NCBI GenBank assembly: GCA_028285595.1
Contig: JANQOW010000149.1
Location: forward strand, 1 to 39,007
Reading direction: 5' to 3'
Length of the DNA stretch: 39,007 nucleotides
Source of the DNA: Hyphomicrobiales bacterium
GTDB taxonomy: Bacteria > Pseudomonadota > Alphaproteobacteria > Rhizobiales > CAJQND01
Shown piece after piece: positions 1 to 7,448 of the stretch; within the stretch, counting starts at the first letter, position 1, and each line of letters starts with the position of its first letter. The position numbers were made by a program, and so were the translations under genes. Below the pieces are notes generated by a model. That model was not told the origin of the DNA and made no database searches. It saw nothing but the letters and a program-made list of their open reading frames with translations.

Positions 1-1
1 G

Positions 2-2263
2 GCCCAGCGGCAAACGGCCATGGACCTCGCCAAGCGCGCCGACATTCTGATCGAGAACTTCCGTCCCGGCGTGATGGATCGCTTGGGGCTGGGGGCGGAG
101 GCTTTGCGTGCGCTCAATCCTGCTCTTATCTACCTGTCCTTGCCGGGATTTGCCTCAAGCGACCCGGACCTTGCCGCGCAACCGGCCTGGGAAGCGGTGA
201 TCGCCGCGCGCACCGGCCAGTTCACCGATATGGGGCTTAACCGGCGGCTGATGGGGATCAATCCATCGTTCACGCCCCTCACCCTGGCCTCAGCCTATGG
301 CGCCACTTTCGGAGCCATGTCCGTGCTGTTTGCTCTGGCGGCCAGAGACCGTCTGGGCGGCGACCACATTGAGGTGCCTCTCGCCGCGGCTCTGCTTGAG
401 GGCTTGGTCTACAACTGCGAGCAATTGGAAGATTATCCGGACCGCTATAAGTCGCCGCGGGAGGTGGAGCTGGAGCGCCGCGCCGCTCAAAAGCTGCCTA
501 TGAATTTAACGTTCGAGGAGCTGTCGGAGTTCCTGGATCCGTTCTACCGCACCTACACGTGCGCCGACGGCCGGGGGTTCTATGTGGTGGCAGGCTCGGT
601 CGCCGGTCACCCGGACCGGGTGCTGGAGGTTCTGGGCCTTGGTCATCTGGCCGAAGAGCTTGCGGACTTCTCCGGCTACCTGGACACAGCAGACTGGCCG
701 GCGGAATGGAGCCTTAGAAACTATCCGGTCGGACCATCAGACCGGGAGCGGATTTCCTCAGCTATGAAGGAGGCCTTTCTGAAACGCCCTTCGACCGAAT
801 GGGAAGAGCTGTTCGGCACGGCCAAGGCCCCGGCCACCGCCCAACGGTCCACGCAAGACTGGCTGAATGACACGCACGCTCTGGCCTCCGGTCTCATTCT
901 CAGGACCGACATGCCCGGCTTCGGACAGATGCATCAGATGGGCAATGTGGCCTGGTTGGAAGGAGACGGGGCGGCTTTGGACAAACACGCCTGCCGGCCT
1001 GCCGACCTGACCACGTGGCTGAGCGCCCCGGAAAAGGCAGCCGGCGCAAACGGCACCGGCGGCTGGCTCGACGGGCTGAAGGTACTGGATCTCACCAATG
1101 TGATTGCCGGCCCCACCATCGGCTCCACCCTCGCCCGCTTCGGCGCCGACATCACCCATGTGCAGCCTGTGGAGCCTTCCGTTGATCCCTGGAATGCGGT
1201 GATCTTCGGCCTGCACGCCCAGCGGGGTAAAGAAAGCGTGCTCTTGAACCTCAGCACCGATCAAGGCCAGGAGGTGTTGGCCCGGCTCATCTCCAAGGCG
1301 GATGTGATCACCATGAACGGCACTGACGCCCAGCGCAGCCGGCTGGGCCTTGGCGCCGAGCGGCTCGAGGCTCTGAACCCTGAGGCTATCCTGGTTCAGC
1401 TCGATGCCTTTGGCGGCCCGGCGCGGGGACCAAAGTCCGACCATCTGGGCTACGATGATCTTGCCCAGGCGGCGACGGGTGTCATGGTACGGTTCGGCGG
1501 CGGCGCGGAAACGCCCGAGGAACACGCCCATTTCGGCACCATTGATGTGCTGACCGGCTTCTGCGCTTGTGTCTCCCTTGGGGCAGCGCTGCTCCAGCGC
1601 CAGCACAGGGGCCGGACTGATGTGGCCCGCGCCTCCCTTGCGGCCGCCGGCAACCTGATCCAGGCCCAGTTCATGTATGACTATCCCGGCCGCGCACCCT
1701 TTGATGAGCCTTCGGGGCGGGATGTGAAAGGCTGGGGACCGTTCTACGCCTGTTACCGGGCCAGCGACCACTGGCTGTTCCTGGCCGCACAGGACGAAGG
1801 CCGGGCAGTGTTGGAGCGCGTTCCGGAGTTCTCCGGGCTTGGTGATCTTGATGAGGAGGGCCTGGTCTTGGCCCTCAGCGAGCGGTTCGCTCAAAAGCCG
1901 TTTGCGCACTGGGCCGGCGCACTCCCCAGCGGATCAACCACGGTGATTGCCTTAGGCTCTCTCCATGCCACACGCGATGACGCGCTTCAGCTGGAGAGCG
2001 ACGCGCACATCGATATCGCCAAGGCCACCTTCCGTACCGTGCGCCACACGCAGCATCCCATGGGACGCTGGGTGGATCTGGTGGCGCCCAATGCGGTCCG
2101 TCCGGCCAACGCCACCATCACAATCCCAGGCCCTGCGCCCAAGTATGGTGCCGACACTGTCGAGGTTTTGACGCAGCTGGGCTATGGGCCGAACGAGATT
2201 GACGCGTTGATCGGCGAAGGCCATGCGGGCACAAGCTGGTCAGACAAGTATCTGCCCGAGTGA
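2..2263 (+). CDS. Fused double-domain CaiB/BaiF (family III) CoA-transferase, 5' end missing
   Basis: Family III CoA-transferases move CoA between carboxylic acids through an aspartyl-CoA thioester. The reading frame is open to the left edge. The first visible residues correspond to roughly position 70 of a normal CaiB domain (ILIENFRPGVMDRLGLG motif), so the start lies outside the window. A second complete CaiB domain begins near base 1070 with the usual N-terminal GLKVLDLTNVIAGP motif. By eye, the second half keeps the catalytic Asp (GTIDVLTGF, near base 1540), whereas the matching place in the first half reads TLASAYG with no Asp. Fused tandem CaiB proteins of about 800 residues are known, and the substrate cannot be told. 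The downstream neighbours are a small membrane protein and, convergently, a PhyH-family gene. The family is certain; the reaction is not. Confidence 0.93.
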   Translation, partial: AQRQTAMDLAKRADILIENFRPGVMDRLGLGAEALRALNPALIYLSLPGFASSDPDLAAQPAWEAVIAARTGQFTDMGLNRRLMGINPSFTPLTLASAYGATFGAMSVLFALAARDRLGGDHIEVPLAAALLEGLVYNCEQLEDYPDRYKSPREVELERRAAQKLPMNLTFEELSEFLDPFYRTYTCADGRGFYVVAGSVAGHPDRVLEVLGLGHLAEELADFSGYLDTADWPAEWSLRNYPVGPSDRERISSAMKEAFLKRPSTEWEELFGTAKAPATAQRSTQDWLNDTHALASGLILRTDMPGFGQMHQMGNVAWLEGDGAALDKHACRPADLTTWLSAPEKAAGANGTGGWLDGLKVLDLTNVIAGPTIGSTLARFGADITHVQPVEPSVDPWNAVIFGLHAQRGKESVLLNLSTDQGQEVLARLISKADVITMNGTDAQRSRLGLGAERLEALNPEAILVQLDAFGGPARGPKSDHLGYDDLAQAATGVMVRFGGGAETPEEHAHFGTIDVLTGFCACVSLGAALLQRQHRGRTDVARASLAAAGNLIQAQFMYDYPGRAPFDEPSGRDVKGWGPFYACYRASDHWLFLAAQDEGRAVLERVPEFSGLGDLDEEGLVLALSERFAQKPFAHWAGALPSGSTTVIALGSLHATRDDALQLESDAHIDIAKATFRTVRHTQHPMGRWVDLVAPNAVRPANATITIPGPAPKYGADTVEVLTQLGYGPNEIDALIGEGHAGTSWSDKYLPE

Positions 2264-2369
2264 GATCTGAGGGCGCCCTGAGCCCGGCACTGCCCTCTGC
2301 GTTAACCCTAGACAGCACATGTCCTGCCTCCCACTTGAAGCCAGCCGGTCTCGCTCACACGTACTATGT

Positions 2370-2624
2370 ATGTCGAAAAGAGAAGATTTGGAGTTTCTGC
2401 GTCAATACTCGGGGTGGCGACGCTTTCTGCTTGAGCTCTTAAGAGCGGTTTCTGTGCTGCTCATGGGCGGTCTTTTTGGTTTTATAGCCTTTGCTTTGGC
2501 AGATTTCTTCGCGCTCTCGCAAACGCTGGTGATGACTTTTAGTGGGGTGGCGGGCCTCCTTGGCGCGGCCCTCGGTTGGCGCTTTTGGTATCGAGTTATC
2601 GACGGTGTCCTATCTGCTATCTAG
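2370..2624 (+). CDS. Small two-helix membrane protein, hypothetical
   Basis: The product is about 84 residues from the ATG at 2370, or 101 from an upstream in-frame ATG at 2319. The later start is preferred because the extra residues look like non-coding DNA, but neither start has a convincing ribosome-binding site. The sequence begins with a charged segment (MSKREDLEFLRQYSGWRR), followed by two hydrophobic stretches (about residues 20-45 and 50-70) consistent with two transmembrane helices separated by a short turn. It ends ten bases before the convergent PhyH-family gene. I do not recognise a family. It could be a real small inner-membrane protein, or a chance open frame with hydrophobic bias. 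Confidence 0.5.
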   Translation: MSKREDLEFLRQYSGWRRFLLELLRAVSVLLMGGLFGFIAFALADFFALSQTLVMTFSGVAGLLGAALGWRFWYRVIDGVLSAI

Positions 2625-2634
2625 CACCGCACGC

Positions 2635-3501
2635 TTACCCCTCGCCAGCCGCCTGCTGTGCAAAGAACGAAGTGTCATCCGGCTTCTCCGGCAACAGCAT
2701 GTCGAACGCGCTACAGCGCACCCGGCCTGAGGGTTCGCCGCGGATCAGCTCGTGGGTCAGGGTGCTCGGCAGATGGTTCTCGCTGAGCTCAATGGCATCC
2801 TCAGCGTAGTAGGTTGCGATGTAGAGCGTGCGCGGCTTGTCCGACAGATTAGGCGCAGAGCCGTGCAGCAAGCTTGAATGCATGAGGCAGACGGACCCCG
2901 CCTTGCCGGTGCATTTGACGATCTTGTCTTGATGCGCCTCAACCACCTCATCAGCCACGGTGCCGGTGAATTTCCCACCGTGCCAATGAGTGTAGAGCGG
3001 CCCCTTGTGAGATCCCGGCACCACCTCCAGCGGACCGTTTTCCAACGTCACATCGTCCACGAAGAGGAGCGCGGTGATCAGATCGTCATTGGTCATGGGC
3101 TGGAAGGGAAAGTCCTGATGAAACTTCACCTTCGTGGCGGCCCCCGGCAGTTTTGAATTGACCTTGCCATGGTGGAACTTGATGGCCGGCCCGATAAGGT
3201 CCACCACGAAATCCACCGTGCGGGCATTGCGCATCACGTCGGCGTAGACGTCTGAGATCTCTTCCGGCGACTGCACCCGGCGCAGGGCGGGGCTTTCCGC
3301 GCTGTGGCCAGGCTCCAGATCAAACCGCGCCCGCCCGTCCAGCGTCTCGCCATAATCGTCTTCGTGGCCACGGCTGTCTTCCACCCAGTTTGCGAACACG
3401 CCACGCAAGGCGTTCAGCTCTTGCGCACTCACCGCATCTTCAACGGTCAAAACCCCGTCGCGCCAAAACTGATCAATCTGCTCTTGGGTGAGTGTGGTCA
3501 T
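2635..3501 (-). CDS. Phytanoyl-CoA dioxygenase (PhyH) family Fe(II)/2-oxoglutarate oxygenase
   Basis: PhyH enzymes hydroxylate small or CoA-linked substrates using Fe(II), O2 and 2-oxoglutarate. The 288-residue length is normal. The metal-binding H-x-D is visible as KFHQDFPF near residue 128. The distal His is in SLLHGSAPNLSDKPRTLY, with the Arg that binds 2-oxoglutarate a few residues later. A GPLEVVPGSHKG motif lies between them, as is typical. The ATG at 3501 is preceded by GGAG at 8 bases. The gene is divergent from a GntR/UTRA regulator across a 64-bp region filled by a double operator, so the regulator very likely controls it. The substrate is unknown. PhnF-like regulators next to PhyH oxygenases can suggest phosphonate use, but no other phosphonate gene is seen here. 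Confidence 0.9.
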   Translation of the reverse strand: MTTLTQEQIDQFWRDGVLTVEDAVSAQELNALRGVFANWVEDSRGHEDDYGETLDGRARFDLEPGHSAESPALRRVQSPEEISDVYADVMRNARTVDFVVDLIGPAIKFHHGKVNSKLPGAATKVKFHQDFPFQPMTNDDLITALLFVDDVTLENGPLEVVPGSHKGPLYTHWHGGKFTGTVADEVVEAHQDKIVKCTGKAGSVCLMHSSLLHGSAPNLSDKPRTLYIATYYAEDAIELSENHLPSTLTHELIRGEPSGRVRCSAFDMLLPEKPDDTSFFAQQAAGEG

Positions 3502-3525
3502 GGCTCTGTCTCCAGCTTAAGAACA

Positions 3526-3561
3526 TCTGGTCTATACCAGATTTTTCTGGTATAGACCAGA
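3526..3561. promoter_or_regulatory. Double GntR-type operator between phyH-like gene and gntR
   Basis: Two 16-bp elements, TCTGGTCTATACCAGA (3526-3541) and TCTGGTATAGACCAGA (3546-3561), are exact reverse complements separated by TTTT. Each is itself a near-palindrome with TCTGGT/ACCAGA arms. The core TGGTATAGACCA matches, from memory, the sites bound by PhnF/DasR/NagR-type GntR proteins of the HutC/UTRA class. Centres are 20 bp apart, about two helical turns. Both elements contain TATAGA on the strand facing their gene, so each may overlap a -10 box: for phyH at 3536-3531, for gntR at 3551-3556. Binding should repress both genes. Confidence 0.85.
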
Positions 3562-3565
3562 GACT

Positions 3566-4303
3566 ATGTTGCGCGAAGACAAAATTCATGGGGCCTCCGC
3601 CCCCCGCTTCCGGCAGATCGTTGATCATCTCAGGAACGAGATCATCGGCGGCCGGCTGCCGGAGCATACGGCCCTGCCCTCAGAGCGCGCGGTGGCGGAC
3701 CAGCACGGCGTGAGCCGCATGACGGCGCGGCGCGCTCTGGAGGCGGTTGAGGCTGAGGGGCTCGCCTACAGCGCCGAACGCAAGGGCCGGTTCGTCTCGC
3801 CGCCCCGGCTCAACTACCCGGTGAGCAGCATGGCCAACTTCCTCACCGACGCTGAGGAGAACGGCGTGGACTTGGAGGTTGAGGTGATTGCCGCCAGCGA
3901 GCGCCCGGCCGATGCCGCCTTGGCGGGCATCTTATCTGTGCCCGAAGGTGAGCCACTGTCGGAAGTCACCCGGCTGTTCCTCAATGGCGGTCATGCCACA
4001 TTTCTGGAGACGGAATATGTCATCGCCAGGCGCAGCGATGAGCTGCTGAAGGCGCACGATGCCGCGTCCAAGCCGTTGGCCGAGCAGCGGTTCAGTCCCT
4101 TTGGTCATGATGCTGATATCGTGATCCGCATGCGTCCACTCAGTGCCGAGGAAGCTGAGTTGTTGGGACTTTCTCCCAATCAGGCCGGCATTGAAGCCGA
4201 GCAGCTTGTGCGCGATGAGGCCGGACACGCCTTCTGCTTCAGCCGCCAGATCTGGCGCGGAGAGCTGGCCCAATTCTCTGCCAGGGCAATCGTGAACCGC
4301 TGA
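3566..4303 (+). CDS. GntR family transcriptional regulator, HutC/UTRA class (PhnF-like)
   Basis: A ligand-responsive DNA-binding repressor of 245 residues, normal for the class. Residues about 10-75 form the winged helix-turn-helix, with the hallmark LPSERAVADQHGVSRMTARRAL. The remainder (about 90-240) is a UTRA effector domain with the typical ETEYVIARR segment. The ATG at 3566 lies only four bases after the second operator element and has no Shine-Dalgarno, so if the -10 is TATAGA at 3551-3556 the mRNA would be nearly leaderless. Divergent from the PhyH-like oxygenase and expected to repress both that gene and itself. The effector is unknown; PhnF, NagR/DasR and HutC relatives sense different small metabolites. 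Confidence 0.9.
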   Translation: MLREDKIHGASAPRFRQIVDHLRNEIIGGRLPEHTALPSERAVADQHGVSRMTARRALEAVEAEGLAYSAERKGRFVSPPRLNYPVSSMANFLTDAEENGVDLEVEVIAASERPADAALAGILSVPEGEPLSEVTRLFLNGGHATFLETEYVIARRSDELLKAHDAASKPLAEQRFSPFGHDADIVIRMRPLSAEEAELLGLSPNQAGIEAEQLVRDEAGHAFCFSRQIWRGELAQFSARAIVNR

Positions 4304-4549
4304 GGGTGGACGACTGACAGCTTGAACGCCGTGCTTGCTAAGATTGGGTTTTCGCGCGGTAAAAACAACGCTGCCGAGCAAGCAATCACCACTAGTATAA
4401 CGGCGTGAAATCGTGTAAAATACTATTGTAGATTGTTATTTTGAGAGTAAATCTCATGAATTAGCGCCATTCATGCACCAAAAATTTTTAATAATTCATA
4501 CTTCTGGCGACGAAAGGCCGATGAATGGTAAATGTAAGGGCTGAATTAA
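4304..4549. other. AT-rich intergenic region upstream of the cysteine-rich operon
   Basis: No gene is seen. From about 4390 the DNA is markedly richer in A+T than the surroundings. It contains an inverted repeat CATGAAT / ATTCATG (4455-4461 and 4469-4475, spacer 7) and a possible -10 element TAATAAT at 4489-4495. No clear -35 can be chosen. It probably holds the promoter of the three-gene operon starting at 4550. Confidence 0.5.
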
Positions 4550-4795
4550 ATGAAAACACTCGCCTTAATTCTGTTTGCCTTGTTATTTGCAAATCCACCG
4601 GCAATAGCGTTACCGAAAGCCCCCGCGTTCAAGACCTGCACTCAGGCTGACAATCATTGCGCCAACTGGTGCGCGAAGAACCGTCCGACCAAGAGATGTC
4701 GGAACACTTGCAGCTCACGGATGACGAGTTGTCTCCAGACCGGCACGTATCGTTGGCGGACCCAGCAAGACAGCCGAAATCTCCAGAAACGATGA
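4550..4795 (+). CDS. Small exported six-cysteine protein, first gene of operon
   Basis: 81 residues with a clear Sec signal peptide (MKTLALILFALLFANPPAIA, cut near residue 20). The mature part is about 60 residues, basic, with six cysteines spaced C-x6-C-x3-C-x8-C-x3-C-x6-C, exactly mirror-symmetric. That spacing suits two antiparallel helices stapled by three disulfides (1-6, 2-5, 3-4); the fold is my inference. It ends in LQKR, as does the next protein, and the two align along their length (KTC[ST]Q, KRC, C[LM]Q.G.Y), so they are paralogues. TAAGGG at 4535-4540 is the likely ribosome-binding site. The stop overlaps the next start (ATGA at 4792). I do not recognise a family. Possibilities include a periplasmic protein, a secreted peptide effector or an antimicrobial; none is demonstrated. 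Confidence 0.75.
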   Translation: MKTLALILFALLFANPPAIALPKAPAFKTCTQADNHCANWCAKNRPTKRCRNTCSSRMTSCLQTGTYRWRTQQDSRNLQKR

Positions 4796-5070
4796 CACGA
4801 GTACATTCAATGAAGCTTATCTACCTTTTCCTTTCTATTGGGCTGGTGATGGGCACATCTTTGCCGAGTGCACATTCCAAGTCAAAAACCTGCTCACAAG
4901 AGCACGCGAAATGCAAAGCCCGATGCGCAGGTGCGTATGGGTATACCGGGGCACGTTTAAAGCGTTGTCAGAACTATGGCTGTGGTGGTGGCTTCTCGAG
5001 ATGCATGCAGCGCGGATATTGGTACATAAATAAGCTTAAAAAGCGCGTTGGACCGCTCCAGAAGCGATGA
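4792..5070 (+). CDS. Small exported six-cysteine protein, paralogue of the preceding gene
   Basis: About 92 residues from the ATG that overlaps the previous stop (ATGA, 4792-4795). A second in-frame ATG at 4810 gives a tidier signal peptide beginning MKLIYLFLSIGLVMG. Cleavage is likely after SAHS or nearby. The mature part is basic, with cysteine spacing C-x6-C-x3-C-x13-C-x4-C-x6-C, a longer-loop version of its upstream neighbour. It also shares the C-terminal LQKR. The four-base overlaps at both ends indicate translational coupling. Base composition is closer to its AT-rich upstream region than to flanking metabolic genes. The family is not recognised; it is probably periplasmic or secreted with disulfide bonds. 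Confidence 0.75.
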   Translation: MTRVHSMKLIYLFLSIGLVMGTSLPSAHSKSKTCSQEHAKCKARCAGAYGYTGARLKRCQNYGCGGGFSRCMQRGYWYINKLKKRVGPLQKR

Positions 5071-5348
5071 GACTATGGTTCGTGGCATTACTGTGCACGA
5101 CATGCTTGATGACAACCCGTGCTCTGGCAGAGGAACATCGATGCTGGAATGTGATCAAAGAGCATTGGTACTACGGCAGCAAGCTCCCCAAATTGCTCTC
5201 GGCTGACGAATTCATCTGTCAGCCTTCATGGAAGCCAGATCGAAACACTAAATATCATTCGCGGATCATCTTTCAGCTCGGCGATGGCTCAAAGTTGGAA
5301 GCTTGCTTTAGTGCGAGGTGTAGTGTGTCCATTAGACCGCTAAAATAG
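5067..5348 (+). CDS. Small exported four-cysteine protein, third gene of operon
   Basis: 93 residues. The N-terminus MRLWFVALLCTTCLMTTRALA is a signal peptide ending at an A-x-A site (ALA before EEHRC). The mature part of about 72 residues has four cysteines (HRC, FIC, EAC, ARC), enough for two disulfides. It is rich in aromatic and basic residues, and the C-terminal half reads like beta strands (RIIFQLGDGSKLEACF). It is not an obvious paralogue of the two preceding proteins. The start codon overlaps the previous stop (ATGA at 5067), so all three genes are probably translated together and may act together. No family is recognised. Confidence 0.7.
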   Translation: MRLWFVALLCTTCLMTTRALAEEHRCWNVIKEHWYYGSKLPKLLSADEFICQPSWKPDRNTKYHSRIIFQLGDGSKLEACFSARCSVSIRPLK

Positions 5349-5584
5349 CGCGTTGAGCTAATGCCCTAAGACTGCGGCTGAGCGATCACGGGATAGTCTG
5401 TACACACTATATGGGCAAGCCATTGGATCGTTGATGCCGACTGCCACGTAAGTCATACAGATAGTCCGGCTCTGCGAAACGAACCCAATTTCGCGTAAAC
5501 CCCTGGATGTATTACGAAATCAGCGCTATTTGGCCTTGAGGGTTGACTTACCTGGTTCGCTTGCATCCCGGTGCACGCGGCGGG
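5349..5584. other. Intergenic region, no gene seen
   Basis: This lies between the cysteine-rich operon and the convergent MDR oxidoreductase. There is no coding frame with support. A short inverted repeat ATAGT/ACTAT (5393-5397 and 5406-5410) is present, but nothing like a strong rho-independent terminator. Confidence 0.4.
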
Positions 5585-6589
5585 TCAACAGCGCACCACC
5601 AGCTTGCCGAAATGCCCCGCTGCTTCCATGGCATGATAGGCGGATCTTGCGTCCTCAAACGCAAACGCCTCGTGGATCACAGGTCTGAGGCCATGGGTCT
5701 CCATGGCCCGGTTCATGTCGGCAAACATGCGCCGCGAGCCCACATAAATGCCTTGGACTTTCAGAGATTTGCGCATAATTGCCAGCGGATCGATCTGTTC
5801 GCCCACCAGGATACCGATCAGCCCGATGGTGCCGGCCACGCGTGTCGCCTCGATGGATTTCTGCAAGGTTCCCGGCCCGCCGACCTCCACCGTCAGATCT
5901 ACCCCGCGCCCGTCCGTGAGCTTCAGAACCTCCTGGTCCCAGTCTGGTGTCTGCCGGTAGTTCACGGTCTCCCAAGCCCCCATCTGCTTGGCCCGCTCCA
6001 GCTTCTCATCGTTTGAAGACGTAATGATCACGCGCGCGCCCAGGAGGTTGAGGAACTGCAAGGCGTAGATCGAAACCCCGCCCGTTCCCAGCAGCAACAC
6101 CGTGTCGCCGGCTTTCGTGGCACCGGTTTCCACAACGGCGTTCCAGGCGGTGAGCGCCGCACACGGCAAGGTCGCGGCTTCTTCAAAACTCATGTGCGCA
6201 GGGACCGGGATCACTCCGCCGGCTTGCAGGATCACCTCTTCAGCCAAAACCCCATCGCGCGCGCCGCCTAGGGCGCTGGCCATGATCTGCGGACTGCACG
6301 GACCGTCCTCCCATTCCTGAAAGAAGCAGCCGGCCACCCTGTCCCCCACCTGAAAGCCGCTCACGCCAGCACCCACCTCCAAGATCTCGCCGGCCCCATC
6401 TGAGTTCGGCACGGTGGGAAACCTGATCCCCCGCGGAACCGGGTCTTTGATGGTGGCGAGGTCGCGATAGTTGATGGCCGAGGCGTGCATCCGCACCTTC
6501 ACCTGGCCAGGGCCCGGCGCGCCCACATCCCGCTCAGCAAGTTCAAGAGCGTCCACTCCCCCCTCAGACACAATTTGCCACGCACGCAC
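5585..6589 (-). CDS. Zinc-independent MDR alcohol dehydrogenase / quinone oxidoreductase-like
   Basis: Medium-chain dehydrogenase/reductase superfamily, 334 residues, likely an NAD(P)H-dependent oxidoreductase. The GroES-like N-terminal domain (about residues 1-130) has the INYRDLATI and PNSDGAGEI motifs. It lacks the four-cysteine structural zinc loop, which places it with the quinone-oxidoreductase-like branch rather than the zinc alcohol dehydrogenases. The Rossmann domain carries LLLGTGGVSIYALQF (about 165-180) as dinucleotide-binding loop. The start is GTG at 6589, with GGGAG seven bases upstream. It is divergent from a methyltransferase gene. The substrate is not predictable. Confidence 0.9.
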   Translation of the reverse strand: MRAWQIVSEGGVDALELAERDVGAPGPGQVKVRMHASAINYRDLATIKDPVPRGIRFPTVPNSDGAGEILEVGAGVSGFQVGDRVAGCFFQEWEDGPCSPQIMASALGGARDGVLAEEVILQAGGVIPVPAHMSFEEAATLPCAALTAWNAVVETGATKAGDTVLLLGTGGVSIYALQFLNLLGARVIITSSNDEKLERAKQMGAWETVNYRQTPDWDQEVLKLTDGRGVDLTVEVGGPGTLQKSIEATRVAGTIGLIGILVGEQIDPLAIMRKSLKVQGIYVGSRRMFADMNRAMETHGLRPVIHEAFAFEDARSAYHAMEAAGHFGKLVVRC

Positions 6590-6682
6590 CGGCGTTCTCC
6601 CTATAACGATATTTCAGCTTCAGCCTTCACTGGTACCCGCTATAACAGCGTTTGAGAAGTCTGCGAGGATAAACACACCACC

Positions 6683-7447
6683 ATGCCGATAGATGCCGCC
6701 GCACCCACCTGGGACCCCAGCCACTACGATGCCCATGGCCGTTTCATTTCCCGTTACGGGTTGGAGCTTTTGGAGTGGCTTGCCGCCCGGCCGGGCGAGA
6801 CGATCCTAGACTTCGGGTGCGGTGATGGCTTCCTCACGCAGGAGATTGCCAACCAAGGCGCAGACGTGTTGGGGGTGGATCTCGATCCCCGCATGGTCGA
6901 GGGCACCAGAGCCCGCGGCCTGACGGCAGAGCATGTCGACGGAACGGCGCTCGGATTTGACGAGCGGTTCGATGCGGTGTTCTCAAACTCGGTGCTGCAG
7001 TGGATCAAGCAACCTGACCCAGCGCTGCAGTCCATCCATCGCGCCCTGAAACCGGGCGGGCGCTTTGTGGTCGATGTGGCCGGGCTTGGCAATCTGGCGG
7101 CCGTGCTGGTCGCCATGCGGGCGGTCGGTGATGAATTGGGAGGCGATCCGAACCTGGCTTTCCCGTTCTATGCGCCCACGGAAACGGAGTTCACAGACCT
7201 CCTGAAGTCCAACAGCTTTGTGATTGAGCGCTCAGACACCTCGCCGCGCTATACCGCCTTGCCGTCGGATCTGTGGAACTGGATCGGCAGCATCTTTCAG
7301 CCGTTCTTCACGCAGTTTGATCAGGCAACGAATGACACGGTGCGCACCCGGGTCTTGGAACTCCTCGAACCGGTCCTGTGTGATGGCGCCGGACAATGGC
7401 ACATCGACCATGTGCGCGTGCGCGTCATTGCCCGAAAGTCCACCTAG
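6683..7447 (+). CDS. Class I SAM-dependent methyltransferase
   Basis: 254 residues with the seven-stranded methyltransferase core. Motif I is ILDFGCGDGFLT (about residues 41-52). The acidic residue binding the SAM ribose is in GVDLDPR (about 64-70). AVFSNSVLQWI is motif IV, and LKPGGRFVVDVAG the following strand. These look like Methyltransf_11/25 members (UbiE/Tam-like). The resemblance to trans-aconitate methyltransferase-type proteins is only general, so the acceptor is unknown. The ATG at 6683 has only a weak upstream GAGG. The stop lies one base from the convergent betA stop, with no terminator between them. Confidence 0.9.
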   Translation: MPIDAAAPTWDPSHYDAHGRFISRYGLELLEWLAARPGETILDFGCGDGFLTQEIANQGADVLGVDLDPRMVEGTRARGLTAEHVDGTALGFDERFDAVFSNSVLQWIKQPDPALQSIHRALKPGGRFVVDVAGLGNLAAVLVAMRAVGDELGGDPNLAFPFYAPTETEFTDLLKSNSFVIERSDTSPRYTALPSDLWNWIGSIFQPFFTQFDQATNDTVRTRVLELLEPVLCDGAGQWHIDHVRVRVIARKST

Positions 7448-7448
7448 G

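Noticed and set aside
758..1909. Long minus-strand open frame of 383 codons opposite the CoA-transferase
   Set aside because: It is a shadow of the real plus-strand gene, made possible by high G+C third positions. The translation shows no family motifs and is rich in Gly, Arg and Pro.
2270..2279. AGGGCGCCCT palindrome after the CoA-transferase considered as a terminator
   Set aside because: A 10-bp palindrome with no loop and no T-run cannot form a useful terminator hairpin.
3566..4303. Phosphonate-degradation locus based on the PhnF-like regulator and PhyH oxygenase
   Set aside because: No phosphonate transporter, PhnZ/PhnX or C-P lyase gene is nearby; the operator type is shared by many UTRA regulators.
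4657..4791. N-terminal extension of the second cysteine-rich protein
   Set aside because: The extra 45 residues overlap the first gene in another frame and would bury the signal peptide; the ATGA start at 4792 is more plausible.
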